NCBI GenBank assembly: GCA_963817945.1
Contig: CAWFQH010000002.1
Coordinates: 124,001 to 188,000, forward strand
Length of the DNA: 64,000 nt
From: VRUE01 sp963817945
GTDB lineage: Bacteria; Actinomycetota; Thermoleophilia; Solirubrobacterales; 70-9
Reading direction: 5' to 3'
Positions 16,380 to 25,584 of this stretch are shown here, one piece after another. Position numbers and translations under genes: made by a program. Under the pieces are notes generated by a model. It saw nothing but the letters and a program-made list of their open reading frames with translations, did no database searches and was not told the origin of the DNA. The first letter of the stretch is position 1. Each line of letters opens with the position of its first letter.

Positions 16380-16790
16380 ATGTTCGGAAGGATCGACCAC
16401 ATCGGCATCGCCGTCGAGGACCTCGACGCGGCCCTCGAGCTGTACGGAAGCGCCTTCGAGATGGAGGTGGCCCACCGCGAGACCGTCGAGTCGCAGGGTG
16501 TCGAGGCGGTCCTGCTCGATGTCGGCGACGGGCACGTCGAGCTGCTGCGACCGCTCGGGCCCGAGACGCCGGTCGGCAAGTTCATCGCCAAGCGCGGAGT
16601 CGGCATGCACCACGTCGCCTACGCGGTGGACGACATCGACGCGACGCTGGAGAAGCTGGCCGCGGCCGGCCTCGAGCTGATCGACAGCAAGGCCCGGCTG
16701 GGCATCGGCGGCAGCCGCGTCGCCTTCGTCGAGCCGCGCTCCACCGGCCGCGTTCTAACCGAGATCGTCGAACCGGCGGGAGGGCACTGA
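16380..16790 (+). CDS. mce: Methylmalonyl-CoA epimerase
   Basis: This 136-residue glyoxalase-fold (VOC) protein interconverts (2R)- and (2S)-methylmalonyl-CoA for propionate metabolism. Diagnostic features are DHIGIAVEDLD at the N-terminus with the first metal His, GDGHVELLRPLGPETPVGKFI in the middle, GMHHVAYAVDDID with the second metal His, and a C-terminal Glu near VLTEIVEP. The next enzyme in the pathway, methylmalonyl-CoA mutase, needs B12, so the B12-uptake locus at 30-38 kb is metabolically relevant. It overlaps the next start by one base. Confidence 0.92.
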   Translation: MFGRIDHIGIAVEDLDAALELYGSAFEMEVAHRETVESQGVEAVLLDVGDGHVELLRPLGPETPVGKFIAKRGVGMHHVAYAVDDIDATLEKLAAAGLELIDSKARLGIGGSRVAFVEPRSTGRVLTEIVEPAGGH

Positions 16791-17017
16791 TGGCGGATGC
16801 GCAACGGGTGGAGATCGGCTTCGAGGGAGGCCAGGTGGTCTCGGTGCGGCTCAGCGCCGACGAGCTGAAGAGCCTCCGAAAGCAGGTCGAGAAGGGGGGC
16901 TGGTACGACATCAAGACCGAAGACGGCGTCCTCTCCGTCTACGTTGGCAAGGTCGCCTTCCTGCGTATCGACGCCGGCGAGCACCGGGTCGGCTTCTCCC
17001 TCAACCGGCCGGACTGA
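16790..17017 (+). CDS. Small conserved-looking hypothetical protein
   Basis: This 75-residue protein is not recognised. It is rich in beta-forming and charged residues, with no signal or membrane segment: an N-terminal strand region (VEIGFEGGQVVSVRL), a Lys-rich helix (ADELKSLRKQVEKGG) and a second strand region (VLSVYVGKVAFLRI). It overlaps the epimerase stop by one base (TGATG) and its stop overlaps the methyltransferase start in the same way, so the three genes are translationally coupled. The tight packing and clean codon use make it a real gene. A role with acyl-CoA or membrane lipid enzymes would be guesswork. Confidence 0.75.
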   Translation: MADAQRVEIGFEGGQVVSVRLSADELKSLRKQVEKGGWYDIKTEDGVLSVYVGKVAFLRIDAGEHRVGFSLNRPD

Positions 17018-17643
17018 TGCGCGGCCGCGCCCTGCTCGGAGCAGCTGGCGCGGCAACCCTCGCCGCCGCGCTCTGGTGGCGCAAGAATCCCTCCGCCTGC
17101 CCCTACGGGCAGCGCTTCTGGGTCGAAGCACCGCACCCGATCGTCACCCGCGAGCGGCTGTACTCGGTACTGGCGCCGGCCCGGGGCGAGCGCGTTCTCG
17201 AGATCGGGCCCGGGACCGGCTACTACACGCTCGACATGGCCGCCTGGGTGGGTGGCGGCGACGGCAACGGCCCGAACGGGACGGTTGAGATCTTCGACGT
17301 CCAGCAGGAGTTCCTCGACCACGTGATGCGCTGTGCCGCCGAGAGGGGCATCGGCAACATCGTCCCCACCCGGGGCGACGCCACCGCGCTTCCTTACGAG
17401 GACGGCTCGATGGACGCCGTCGTCCTCACCGCCGTGCTCGGTGAGATCCCCGACCGCGCCGCCGCCCTACGTGAGATCCGCCGCGTCCTCGTGCCGAGCG
17501 GTCGCCTAATCGTCGGCGAGCTCTTTGGCGATCCCCACTTCACGACCCTCGCCTCGCTCAAGCGCCAAGCCGCCGAGGCCGGCCTCTCCTACGAGGAGAG
17601 CTCTGGCAACTGGTTCGGCTACTTCGCGCGCCTGCACCGGTAG
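17017..17643 (+). CDS. SAM-dependent methyltransferase with N-terminal membrane anchor
   Basis: This 208-residue class I methyltransferase shows motif I as VLEIGPGTGYYTL (about residues 62-74), an acidic ribose-binding end in VEIFDVQ, the GDATALPYEDGSMDAV block and motif post-III (REIRRVLVPSGRLIVGE). Residues 1-22 form a hydrophobic segment, which may anchor it to the membrane. It most resembles the UbiE/MenG-like group, so a lipid or quinone substrate is possible, but the family is broad. It is the last gene of the cluster starting at 15543 and is followed by a strong palindrome. Confidence 0.85.
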   Translation: MRGRALLGAAGAATLAAALWWRKNPSACPYGQRFWVEAPHPIVTRERLYSVLAPARGERVLEIGPGTGYYTLDMAAWVGGGDGNGPNGTVEIFDVQQEFLDHVMRCAAERGIGNIVPTRGDATALPYEDGSMDAVVLTAVLGEIPDRAAALREIRRVLVPSGRLIVGELFGDPHFTTLASLKRQAAEAGLSYEESSGNWFGYFARLHR

Positions 17644-17651
17644 TGGCAGAG

Positions 17652-17683
17652 ACGGCGCGACGGGCTGCAGCCCGTCGCGCCGT
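17652..17683. terminator. Perfect 32-bp palindrome, bidirectional terminator
   Basis: The sequence from ACGGCGCGACGGG to its mirror CCCGTCGCGCCGT is an exact palindrome centred on CTGCAG. It lies between the stop codons of two convergent genes (17643 and 17697) and would form a 14-16 bp GC stem in RNA from either strand. No T-run follows. Confidence 0.7.
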
Positions 17684-17696
17684 GCGGCTCAGTCCT

Positions 17697-20612
17697 CTAG
17701 CCGCAGCCCGGGATCTGCAGCCGCAGGTTCCCCTTGTCGCGGCGGCTGTTCTGGGCTTTCAGGTTGAGGAAGCCCTTACGCGGCCTGTCGCAGAGATCCT
17801 GCGAGTTGACCAGCAGGCCGCGGTTGCCGCCCTTCATGGTCAGGACGAACTTCTGAACCGCGACGTCGGGAACCTTGCGGAAGACGGTCTTCAGGCGGGC
17901 GTTCTCCGAGCTGATCACGCCGCGCAGCCGCACGTTCACCTGTCCTTGCAGGTCGACCAGGAGGTCGGGCAGCTCGTTGTTGGACGAGGTCAGATAGACC
18001 GGTCCCTTGAGCTTGCCTTTCAGCAGCGGTGAAGTCGCCGTCGCGTTCCCATAGATCGCTTTTTTCGGGCATTCGTCGGCTGCGAGCTGGACCCGGGTGC
18101 AGATGGTCCGGATGTGGCTCTGATCGAGGATCGTCGCCCGCGGCAGAATGAACGCCGCCCGGGCCACGTTGGCGTCGCCCTTGCGAGCCGTCAGGGTCGC
18201 TCGGAACTTCGGGTTTGCCGCCCGATGGGTCTGGTTCTCCCCACCCAAGATCCGCGCCGTGAACTTCGGCTCGAATTTGAGTTTGCGGCATTCCGTCGCC
18301 CGGAAGTCGCTCGAGGCTTTCGCCTCGAACCAGCTGGCGGGATCGAGCGGATTTCCGCCGCCGCCGAAGATGCTTGCCCCGATTGGGAAGGCCTGGCGAC
18401 AGGTGGTGGGGTTGAGGGTGAATTTGTTCCGGTTGATCGAAACGTCGATGTTGCGGACGTCGAGCTTGGCGCCGCCAAACACATCCGGGATCGGATCGGA
18501 GACGGCGTGCACCTCAACCGTTTCGGGGTCGACGTTGAGCGCGACCCGGACGACCACGACGCCGAGGTCGAACGGCCCGGCCACTGCCGGCGTCACGAAC
18601 ACCATGCTCACCGGCGCCCCTTTGTAGGGGCCGGCGAGGTAGACGTTGCCACTGACTCGCAGCGGGTTCGAGCCGGAGCCGCTGTCGATGCTGCTCGTAC
18701 CGACGAAGCTGCTGTTGGGGCAGAGAGGAGTGGCGATCACCTCAGCGCCGCTCTTGCCGGCAGCGCTGTCGATGTTGGCCTCCGGGCAGTACTCGACGCC
18801 CTTCAGCTTGGCCACCATTCCCGGCGGCAGGTTGACGTCGACCCGTTTGATCTCCTGCTCGCCGTCCGCACGGGCGATGTGCAGCTCGAAGGGACTGAAC
18901 GCGCCCGCTTTGGAGCTCTGCGGCCGCGCCGAGTAGGCCGGGCCGAACGGTCGCTCGGCCAGCGTTTTCGGGCACGGGCCGCCACCGGGGAACGAGGTGA
19001 GCTCGAAAGTGCTCGACGGCGTCGCGACGGCGCCCGGCCTGGCCCACGGCTCCATACGGCTGGTGGTCTCGCTCGGTCCGCAGGTAGGCGGGCTGGTCAC
19101 CACACCTTTGCCATCGTCCAGGTCCAGGGTGACCGATTCGAACGGGACCTGTGGATTCTCGGCGAAGGTGGTGGTCAGCTGCCCGGTTTCCGGGTTTGCC
19201 CTGACGTTGCCGATCAGACGAGCGGAGATGCCGTACCGATCGGACTCGGCCGCGACGAAGATCCGGTACATCTGGCCCGAGGTCGGATCGCGGTTTAACT
19301 GCTGGCCGAGGAACACATCCCCTTTCAGCGAGCCGGGCGGAAGTGGCGGCGTTTCCACCGCGGCCGTCCCGATCTTCGACGCGGCTGGGCAGACGATGTC
19401 GTTTCGCGTCCCTTTGCCGAACTGTGCGTCGCTGCAGGACTCGAGCCCGTTCGCCGCGGACGGGTTCAGTCCCATCCCGGCCGGCAACGTTACGTCGGCG
19501 TTCCGCAGGTGCGACTGTTCGCGTTCCTCCAGTCCAGGTCCCGGTTCGGGTTCGAAGGGCAGTTCGGTGACGACCGTCGGCCCGGCCGGCGAGTCGACCT
19601 GCTGGGTCCCCGGCGAAACATCGATTTGTGGGTTGAAAGGCACGGTCTCGCAACCTTCCAGCTGGATCCATTCCGGGACCCCGGCCTCGAACGGCGTGAA
19701 GCCCTCGGGGAAATTCGGCGTCGGGTCCCCTACCGCCTGTGCCCTCAAGAAGGTCGAGTAGGTGTGTTCGAAGGCGGGTTCGAGTGGATTGAAGCAGGTC
19801 GTCGGATTGGTGATATAGATGCCCTCGGGCCCCCCCAGGGTGCCGATGTTCACGAGGCGGCTTTTCAGCGATCGGAGCGCCGGGTTGGAGGGGGGTGGTG
19901 GTGCGATGTTGAAGCCCGCGTGATAGTCGCTCTCCCAGGCGACGTTCGTCCTCAGCAGTACCGGGGCTTTGGCCGGGCCGATCTTGAAGCCGAAGAGCGC
20001 CGGTTCACCCTCTTTCGGGACGAGGTTGAAGAGCGGCGGTTCGGTGTTGAGTATGGGGTTCGGCGGAACCTGGAAACCCGACGGAAGCGGATCGGGACCG
20101 AATGGGAGCGGATTCGGGTTCAGTTCGACGACGGTCGCAAGGGTCAGTTCCTCTTTTCCGACGATCGACTCTTCGCATTCGCTTGCCACGAAGGTGGGCG
20201 CTTCGAAGACCTCGAGCGGACACTGGGGCACGGCCTGCGGGTTGACGGTGAGGCCGGCCGGAAGGTCGACACGGATTTCTTTCAAGATCCCGATCGGGAT
20301 CTGTCGGGCCGGTTCCGCCGGGTTCGGAAGGACGTGTTTGACGATGTATTGCGTGAAGCCGATCGGCGGGTGGCCGGCCGCCAATTTGTAGAAGAGGCTG
20401 GGCGTTTCGACCGAGCAGAATTTTTCGGGAGGCAAGGGTTCTTTGTTGGCCGTGCATACTCCGGCTTGCCAGCCGTCTTCCGCGGTCGGCGGGTCGTGCT
20501 GTTCTTCGATGATGTCCCCGGTGTCGGCCGAAGCGGCCGAGACGCCGAGGACGAGAAGGATCAGTGCGGCGGCGAGCGTCGCGAGCCCTACCGGGCGTCC
20601 CATACCTCTCAT
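17697..20612 (-). CDS. Large exported protein with repeated Cys-containing beta modules
   Basis: This 971-residue protein has a signal peptide (about 1-29) and no other membrane segment. The rest is Pro/Gly/Thr-rich and beta-like. I see four imperfect copies of one module: an LPxG/A start (DLPAGLTVNP; TLPAGMGLNPSA; NLPPGMVAKLKG; ILPRATILDQ), one or two Cys residues (some in C-P), an SxIG or SxVG step, and often LxGxVYL or GDVFLG. They start near residues 114, 381, 594 and 813. The last copy is followed by a Lys/Arg-rich tail. I do not recognise a named family. ATG at 20612 follows a good AGGAG site. It is probably secreted or wall-bound and stands alone between convergent and tandem neighbours. 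Confidence 0.8.
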   Translation of the reverse strand: MRGMGRPVGLATLAAALILLVLGVSAASADTGDIIEEQHDPPTAEDGWQAGVCTANKEPLPPEKFCSVETPSLFYKLAAGHPPIGFTQYIVKHVLPNPAEPARQIPIGILKEIRVDLPAGLTVNPQAVPQCPLEVFEAPTFVASECEESIVGKEELTLATVVELNPNPLPFGPDPLPSGFQVPPNPILNTEPPLFNLVPKEGEPALFGFKIGPAKAPVLLRTNVAWESDYHAGFNIAPPPPSNPALRSLKSRLVNIGTLGGPEGIYITNPTTCFNPLEPAFEHTYSTFLRAQAVGDPTPNFPEGFTPFEAGVPEWIQLEGCETVPFNPQIDVSPGTQQVDSPAGPTVVTELPFEPEPGPGLEEREQSHLRNADVTLPAGMGLNPSAANGLESCSDAQFGKGTRNDIVCPAASKIGTAAVETPPLPPGSLKGDVFLGQQLNRDPTSGQMYRIFVAAESDRYGISARLIGNVRANPETGQLTTTFAENPQVPFESVTLDLDDGKGVVTSPPTCGPSETTSRMEPWARPGAVATPSSTFELTSFPGGGPCPKTLAERPFGPAYSARPQSSKAGAFSPFELHIARADGEQEIKRVDVNLPPGMVAKLKGVEYCPEANIDSAAGKSGAEVIATPLCPNSSFVGTSSIDSGSGSNPLRVSGNVYLAGPYKGAPVSMVFVTPAVAGPFDLGVVVVRVALNVDPETVEVHAVSDPIPDVFGGAKLDVRNIDVSINRNKFTLNPTTCRQAFPIGASIFGGGGNPLDPASWFEAKASSDFRATECRKLKFEPKFTARILGGENQTHRAANPKFRATLTARKGDANVARAAFILPRATILDQSHIRTICTRVQLAADECPKKAIYGNATATSPLLKGKLKGPVYLTSSNNELPDLLVDLQGQVNVRLRGVISSENARLKTVFRKVPDVAVQKFVLTMKGGNRGLLVNSQDLCDRPRKGFLNLKAQNSRRDKGNLRLQIPGCG

Positions 20613-20704
20613 GTAGCTCTCCTCTAAGACGGGTTCAACTCCTCGTACCCCGCCTCCCGCAACCAGAAACTGTACAGCACGGACTCCGAGTGCTCAAACA
20701 GTGG

Positions 20705-21679
20705 TTACTGCGGAGTAGCCAGTTCGGACCACAGTCGCTTCTCGGCCTCGGCGACGCGGTGCGCTGCAGTGCCGACCTGGCGCCAGAGGACGGGGTCGGC
20801 CTCGTCGCGCTCGCTTGCGGCATGGAAGGCGGTGGCCAGCTCGGTCCAGCGCGCGGCGGCCGCGCCGGCGAGCGCGGCATCGGCCGGCCTGCCCGCCTGC
20901 TCCAGGAAGCGCGAGTACATGAGGCGGAAGGCGCCGCCACCGGTGCCGCGGCGCTCGATCACCTGGTAGCCGAAGCGGGCGCACCACTGCCAGTCCTCGG
21001 CGACCTCCGGCCAGGCGCCGGCCTCCGCGGCGAGGCGGCGGACCGCGTCGAGGCCGGAGAAGCCACGGAACTCGGGCTCGACCATCGCCCTGGCGGCGCG
21101 CTCGATCGCGACGGGGATCGCCTCGCGCAGGCGCTCGGCGCCGACCTCGCCACCGACGGTGAACATGTGACCGGCGAGCGGGTAGGCCGGGTGGTCGCTG
21201 TGGCGCGCCCGGTCGAGGTTCTCGAGCCGGGTCGTCTGCAGCTCCTCGAAGGCGGTATCGGAGAGGTGGGCCAGCTCCTCGTCGTAGCCGGCAAGGACGA
21301 CCGCGTGGCCGGGGAAGTGAGCTGAGTTGCCGTAGTGGTCGAGGTAGTAGAGGTCGGTGAGGAGAAGGACCGGGTTGCCGGCGTCGACCTCGGCCCGCGC
21401 TGCCTCCCAGGCGTCGCCGTCGCCCGACTCGAAGGTCCGCATCTGCAGGGCCGCCCCGGTCAGCTCGTCGAAGGTCTCCTCGAGGCGGGCGGTGCGACCG
21501 TTGAACCAGCGGCTGGGCGAGGCCTCCGGCAGGGTCACGTAGTAGAAGCAAGCTCCGGCACCGAGCCCGAAAGCCATCTCCTCGCTGATCTCGAGGCCGT
21601 GGAAGGCCAGGAGGTTGCGCAGGGCGGTGGAGCCGCAGTGGTGGCCGGGGGTGTGGACGTATCCAGGGACGAACGGCAT
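20705..21679 (-). CDS. BtrH N-terminal domain / DUF4872-type protein
   Basis: This 324-residue protein carries a BtrH N-terminal-like domain: HTPGHHCGSTALRNLLAFHG at residues 9-28 with the conserved Cys, GAGACFYYV, then the PGHAVVLAGYD block with the likely catalytic His around residues 130-140. The C-terminal half matches the DUF4872 pattern (GAFRLMYSRFLEQAG). In butirosin biosynthesis BtrH transfers an acyl side chain; homologues elsewhere are papain-fold enzymes of unknown substrate. ATG at 21679 is used because the domain starts right after it, while a longer in-frame start would overlap the divergent PAP2 promoter. Confidence 0.8.
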   Translation of the reverse strand: MPFVPGYVHTPGHHCGSTALRNLLAFHGLEISEEMAFGLGAGACFYYVTLPEASPSRWFNGRTARLEETFDELTGAALQMRTFESGDGDAWEAARAEVDAGNPVLLLTDLYYLDHYGNSAHFPGHAVVLAGYDEELAHLSDTAFEELQTTRLENLDRARHSDHPAYPLAGHMFTVGGEVGAERLREAIPVAIERAARAMVEPEFRGFSGLDAVRRLAAEAGAWPEVAEDWQWCARFGYQVIERRGTGGGAFRLMYSRFLEQAGRPADAALAGAAAARWTELATAFHAASERDEADPVLWRQVGTAAHRVAEAEKRLWSELATPQ

Positions 21680-21722
21680 GAGGGACGGAGGGTAGTGGCG
21701 CCCGACTATCCTGCCCCCGCTC

Positions 21723-22217
21723 ATGCACGACCTCGATACGTCACTCCTCCGGGCCATGCGGACCACCGCCCACACTCCGAAGCTGGAGAGGGCTGCTCAA
21801 GCTCTGGGGAAGGCGGGGAACAACGGGGCCGTTTGGTTTGCGATTGGGCTGGTGCTTGCGGCGCTGGACGGTTCTAACCGTGAGGCTTGGTTGATCTGTG
21901 CGGTGCTGGGGCCGGTGGCGATTGGTTTGAACTACGTGGTGAAGCTCGTGGTGCGGCGGCCGCGGCCGGTGCTCGAGGGGCTGCCGCCGTTGGGCGGAGC
22001 GCCGAGCTCGTTGAGTTGCCCCTCCGCGCACGCAACCTCCTCATTCGCGGTGGCAACGGCGATGGCGCGGGTCGAGCCACTCGGAGCGCTTGCCTTCCTG
22101 CTCGCCGTCGCCCTTGCGCTTGGGCGGCCTTACCTCGGCATGCACTACCCCTCCGACGTCCTCCTCGGCGCCGTTCTCGGCATCGCCCTTGGGCTGGTCG
22201 TCCCCTTGTCGATATGA
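21723..22217 (+). CDS. PAP2-family membrane phosphatase
   Basis: This 164-residue PAP2 protein is a membrane lipid or undecaprenyl-pyrophosphate phosphatase. All three signature blocks are present: KLVVRRPRP (about 77-85), CPSAHATSS (about 100-108, catalytic His) and RPYLGMHYPSD (about 136-146, with the second His). Four to five hydrophobic helices surround them. Its TGA overlaps the ychF ATG by four bases, so it is translated with ychF. It may recycle the lipid carrier used by the polysaccharide genes; the substrate is not determined. Confidence 0.9.
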   Translation: MHDLDTSLLRAMRTTAHTPKLERAAQALGKAGNNGAVWFAIGLVLAALDGSNREAWLICAVLGPVAIGLNYVVKLVVRRPRPVLEGLPPLGGAPSSLSCPSAHATSSFAVATAMARVEPLGALAFLLAVALALGRPYLGMHYPSDVLLGAVLGIALGLVVPLSI

Positions 22218-23287
22218 AGGTCGGGATCGTTGGCCTGCCCAACGCGGGCAAGTCGACCCTCTTCAACGCGCTGACCAAGGGAGGCGCCCAGACTGGCGAC
22301 TACCCGTTCACGACGATCGAGCCCAACGTCGCGATCGCCCAGGTCCCCGACGAGCGGCTGCAGCGGGTGGGGGAGACGGTCGGCAGCTCCGAGCTGGTGC
22401 CGGCGACGATCTCCTTCCACGACATCGCCGGTCTCGTCAAGGGCGCCTCCGAGGGCGAGGGCCTCGGCAACCGCTTCCTCGCTTCGATTCGCGAGACCGA
22501 CGCGATCTGCCACGTCGTCCGCTGCCACGCCGACAGCGGCGTTCCCCACCCCGATGGCCGGGTCGACCCCCTTGCCGACATCGAGACGATCGAGACCGAG
22601 CTGACCCTGGCCGACTACGAGCAGACCGAGCGCCGGCTCGAACGCGTCACCAAGGGCGCCAAGTCGGGCGACGCCGAGGCGATCGCCGAACGCGACTGGC
22701 TGCAGGCGGCGCACGAGGAGCTGGCGGCCGGCCGGCCGGCGCGCGGGGTGCCCCTGCCGGAGGCAGCGCCGCAGGCGGCGCAGAACCTGCAGGCGCTGAC
22801 CTCGAAGCCGATCCTCTACGTCGCCAACGTCGACGAGGGCGACGCGCAGCCGCCGCAGGCGGTACGCGACCACGCGGCGGCGATCGGGGCCGGAGTCGTC
22901 GCCGTCAGCGCCCGGATCGAGGGCGAGTTGGCTGAGCTCGACCCGGCCGAAGCCGAGGAGATGCGTGAGTCCTACGGGGTCGAGGGCTCCGGCCTCGACC
23001 GCCTCGTCAGCGCCGCCTACGACCTGCTCGACCTGCTCGTCTTCTTCACCGCCGGCGAGGACAAGGAAGCGGTCGCGCGGCCGCTGCGCCGCGGCGCCAC
23101 CGTCTGGGAGGCGGCCGGCACGATCCACACCGAGATCCAGGAGGCATTCGTCAAAGCGGAGGCGATCGGCTGGGAGCAGCTGGTCGAGTGCGGCGGCTAC
23201 GCCCCGGCCCGCGACCGTGGCCTGCTGCGGATCGAGGGCCGCGACTACGTCGTCCAGGACGGCGATGTGATCACGATTAAGGTCTAG
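22214..23287 (+). CDS. ychF: Ribosome-associated ATPase YchF (Obg-like)
   Basis: This 357-residue P-loop protein of the Obg family binds ATP rather than GTP and is linked to ribosome function and oxidative stress. It has the P-loop GLPNAGKST, the switch block YPFTTIEPN, DIAGLVKGASEGEGLGN (G3) and NVDEGD in place of NKxD, which explains the altered base preference. A coiled-coil insertion follows (about 130-200), and the C-terminal TGS domain ends IEGRDYVVQDGDVITIKV. ATG at 22214 gives the exact family start. It overlaps the PAP2 gene (ATGA) and is followed after two bases by the next gene. Confidence 0.96.
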   Translation: MKVGIVGLPNAGKSTLFNALTKGGAQTGDYPFTTIEPNVAIAQVPDERLQRVGETVGSSELVPATISFHDIAGLVKGASEGEGLGNRFLASIRETDAICHVVRCHADSGVPHPDGRVDPLADIETIETELTLADYEQTERRLERVTKGAKSGDAEAIAERDWLQAAHEELAAGRPARGVPLPEAAPQAAQNLQALTSKPILYVANVDEGDAQPPQAVRDHAAAIGAGVVAVSARIEGELAELDPAEAEEMRESYGVEGSGLDRLVSAAYDLLDLLVFFTAGEDKEAVARPLRRGATVWEAAGTIHTEIQEAFVKAEAIGWEQLVECGGYAPARDRGLLRIEGRDYVVQDGDVITIKV

Positions 23288-23289
23288 GC

Positions 23290-24279
23290 ATGGACCAGGG
23301 AGCGCGGTTCCCGCGCGTCGACGTGAAGGCCGGCCACTACGAGAGCTTCTACATAAAGGCCTGCCAGCCGGGCGGCGGCCGCGGGGTCTGGATCCGCCAC
23401 ACGGTGCACAAGCGGCCGGAGGCCGAATCGAAGGGCTCGATCTGGTTCACCTTCTTCGATCGTGAGGCCGAAGGTCCGCGCGCGGCCAAGCTGACGGTGC
23501 CCGCTTCGCGTCTCTCGGCACCGGCCGGCTCCTGGATCCGGGTCGACGAGGCGGAGATCGGCCCCGGCCGCGCCAGCGGCCGCATCGTTACGGATGCCTT
23601 CGAGGCCTCCTGGGAGCTGAGCTTCTCCGGCGAGGCTGAGCCCTGCAAGTACCTGCCGTCTGACCGGCTCTACGAGACGCGCCTGCCCAAAACCAAGTTC
23701 GTGGCGCCCTACCCGAACGCCCGCTTCGACGGGCGGCTCGACCTCGCCGGCGAGTCCATCTCGCTCCAGGGCTGGCCGGGCATGATCGGCCACAACTGGG
23801 GCAGCGAGCACGCCGAGCGCTGGGTGTGGCTGGAGGGGACCGGCTTCGAGAATTCCCCTGACACCTACTTCGACGCCGGCGCAGCGCGGATCAAGGTTGG
23901 GCGCTGGACGACCCCTTGGATCCCGTCGGGGATGCTGATGCTGGACGGCGAGGCGCACCGTCTCGGTGGCTTCGGCAAGATCCGCGCCGGCCGGATCGAG
24001 GAGACGCCGACCGCTTGCCAGTTCGTCCTTCCGGGACGCGACGTCGTCGTCCGCGGCCGCGTCACCGCCCCGCAAAAGGACTTCGTCGGCTGGGTCTACG
24101 CAGACCCCCAGGGCCCCGAGCACCACACCGTCAACTGCTCGGTGGCCGATCTCGAGCTGACCGTCGACCGTCCCGGCCGCCCATCTCGCCAGCTCACCCT
24201 TCCTGCCGGCGCCGCTTACGAGTTCGGAATGCGGGAGACCAACCACGGCATCCCGATCCAGCCTTACCCGGACGGCTAG
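23290..24279 (+). CDS. Lipocalin-like AttH/CrtC-type protein (tentative)
   Basis: This 329-residue soluble protein has no signal peptide. It is beta-rich, with two repeated halves that each contain Trp-rich strands: YIKACQPGGGRGVWIRHTVHK near residue 22 and GHNWGSEHAERWVWLEG near 170. That arrangement recalls the AttH/CrtC carotenoid-hydratase and tocopherol-cyclase-like lipocalin folds. The assignment rests on this pattern alone and is weak. The start follows ychF by two bases, and its TAG overlaps the stop of the convergent SpoIID-like gene (CTAG). Confidence 0.65.
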   Translation: MDQGARFPRVDVKAGHYESFYIKACQPGGGRGVWIRHTVHKRPEAESKGSIWFTFFDREAEGPRAAKLTVPASRLSAPAGSWIRVDEAEIGPGRASGRIVTDAFEASWELSFSGEAEPCKYLPSDRLYETRLPKTKFVAPYPNARFDGRLDLAGESISLQGWPGMIGHNWGSEHAERWVWLEGTGFENSPDTYFDAGAARIKVGRWTTPWIPSGMLMLDGEAHRLGGFGKIRAGRIEETPTACQFVLPGRDVVVRGRVTAPQKDFVGWVYADPQGPEHHTVNCSVADLELTVDRPGRPSRQLTLPAGAAYEFGMRETNHGIPIQPYPDG

Positions 24280-25460
24280 TTCGGCGCCGCGCCGCCCGCC
24301 GGCCCGCTGGGGGGCTCTTCTTCGCCGCCCCCGCATCCCGTCTCCTTGCCGTTGATCACCTTGCAGAAGGTCATCCAGCGGTCGTAGCCGCCGAGCGCGG
24401 CGGCGAGCTGGTCGCCGCGGATCGTGGTGACGCCGCCGGTGCCGTAGAGGCGCGCCCAGACGACGCGGGGGGAGGCGCCGCGCTTCGTCACCACGATCCG
24501 CTTCAGGCGCCCGTTCAGGTATGCGTCGAGCTCGACGCTGATCTCGGCATTCGAGAAGCGCAGGGTCCAGGTGTGCAAGGGGCAGTAGTGGTCGTAGGGG
24601 TCACGGACGCCGACCAGGTAAGGGACGGGGGCGCCGAAGAAGACGTTCTGGACGCTCTCGGTGTGACCGCCCGAGCAGGCGGAGAAGAAGGTCTGAGCGA
24701 TCTGGCCTCCGTAGCGGACGACTTCGCCTCGGGTCTCGTCGGCGGCCCGGTTGGCGCGGGCGGCCTCGCTGGCGATCCCGTCGTAGACCTGGCTGCGGGT
24801 GTCGTCATAGAGGTCGAACCCGTTGCCGTCGATCCGCCCGGTGAGCGCGTAGGAGCGGGCGGCGACGGCCTGCGCCCGCAGTGCCGCCAGCGGCCAGGAG
24901 GGTGGCGACTCGTTGGGGATCACCCCTTTGACGTACTGGTCGAGGGCGACGGCGTTGACGGCGTTGAGCGAGCCGGCATTGCTACTGGTCGGCACCACCT
25001 CGAGGGCGCCGCGGAAGAGCTCGCCGCCGATCCGGATCGTGCCATTGCCGGCGGCGCGCAGTTTTGGACCGCAGGTTGCGAGGCTCCTGCCGGCCGAGTT
25101 GCGCAGCCGCACCGCGCCGAAGGAACGGTGGGCGGCGTAGGAGCGGCTGGGGTCGAGCTGGACGCCGCAGGCGCTGGTCGCGTCGCTGAAGCTGAGATCG
25201 CCGCTGGAGATGTCGACGAGGACGCGGACCACCTCGGGGCCGCCGAGCTTGCCGAGGCTGGCGCCCGAGTAATAGTGGCGGAGAATGAAGCGGTGGCTCT
25301 TGCCGTGGATCGCGTAGCCGTAGGCGCCCCACTGGCTCATCCCCACCCCGTGGCCGAAGCCCCGTCCGTGCACCACCCAGGTGATGCCGGCCTGGGCCGG
25401 GGCCGCGAGCAGGAAGCCGATGGCCATGACCAACAGGGGTGGGGCGACTTTCCGATGCAT
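24276..25460 (-). CDS. Exported SpoIID/LytB-domain protein
   Basis: This 394-residue protein has a signal peptide (about 1-23, cut near PAQAG) and a SpoIID/LytB domain. Typical segments are HGRGFGHGVGMSQWGAYGYA near the N-terminus, LDQYVKGVIPNESPPSWPLAALRAQAVAARSYAL in the middle and TFFSACSGGHTESVQNVF. SpoIID proteins are lytic transglycosylases acting on peptidoglycan lacking stem peptides, and the conserved Glu in PNES is the expected catalytic residue. In an actinobacterium without classical endospores it probably serves wall turnover. ATG at 25460 (MHRKVAPP) is preferred, since it gives a standard signal peptide. The HGRGFGHGVGMSQWG motif at the start is a family oddity, being normally near the end. 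Confidence 0.88.
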   Translation of the reverse strand: MHRKVAPPLLVMAIGFLLAAPAQAGITWVVHGRGFGHGVGMSQWGAYGYAIHGKSHRFILRHYYSGASLGKLGGPEVVRVLVDISSGDLSFSDATSACGVQLDPSRSYAAHRSFGAVRLRNSAGRSLATCGPKLRAAGNGTIRIGGELFRGALEVVPTSSNAGSLNAVNAVALDQYVKGVIPNESPPSWPLAALRAQAVAARSYALTGRIDGNGFDLYDDTRSQVYDGIASEAARANRAADETRGEVVRYGGQIAQTFFSACSGGHTESVQNVFFGAPVPYLVGVRDPYDHYCPLHTWTLRFSNAEISVELDAYLNGRLKRIVVTKRGASPRVVWARLYGTGGVTTIRGDQLAAALGGYDRWMTFCKVINGKETGCGGGEEEPPSGPAGGAAPN

Positions 25461-25584
25461 ATGAGCGGTAAGTCGCCTCACGGCATTTGCGCAAGGGCGT
25501 CGCATCTCGTCAGCTCAACAGATTCGCCCTGCCTGAGTCGCGGCCTGCTCTAGGCTGAAACAACTCAACCGAGAGGAGATCGGC

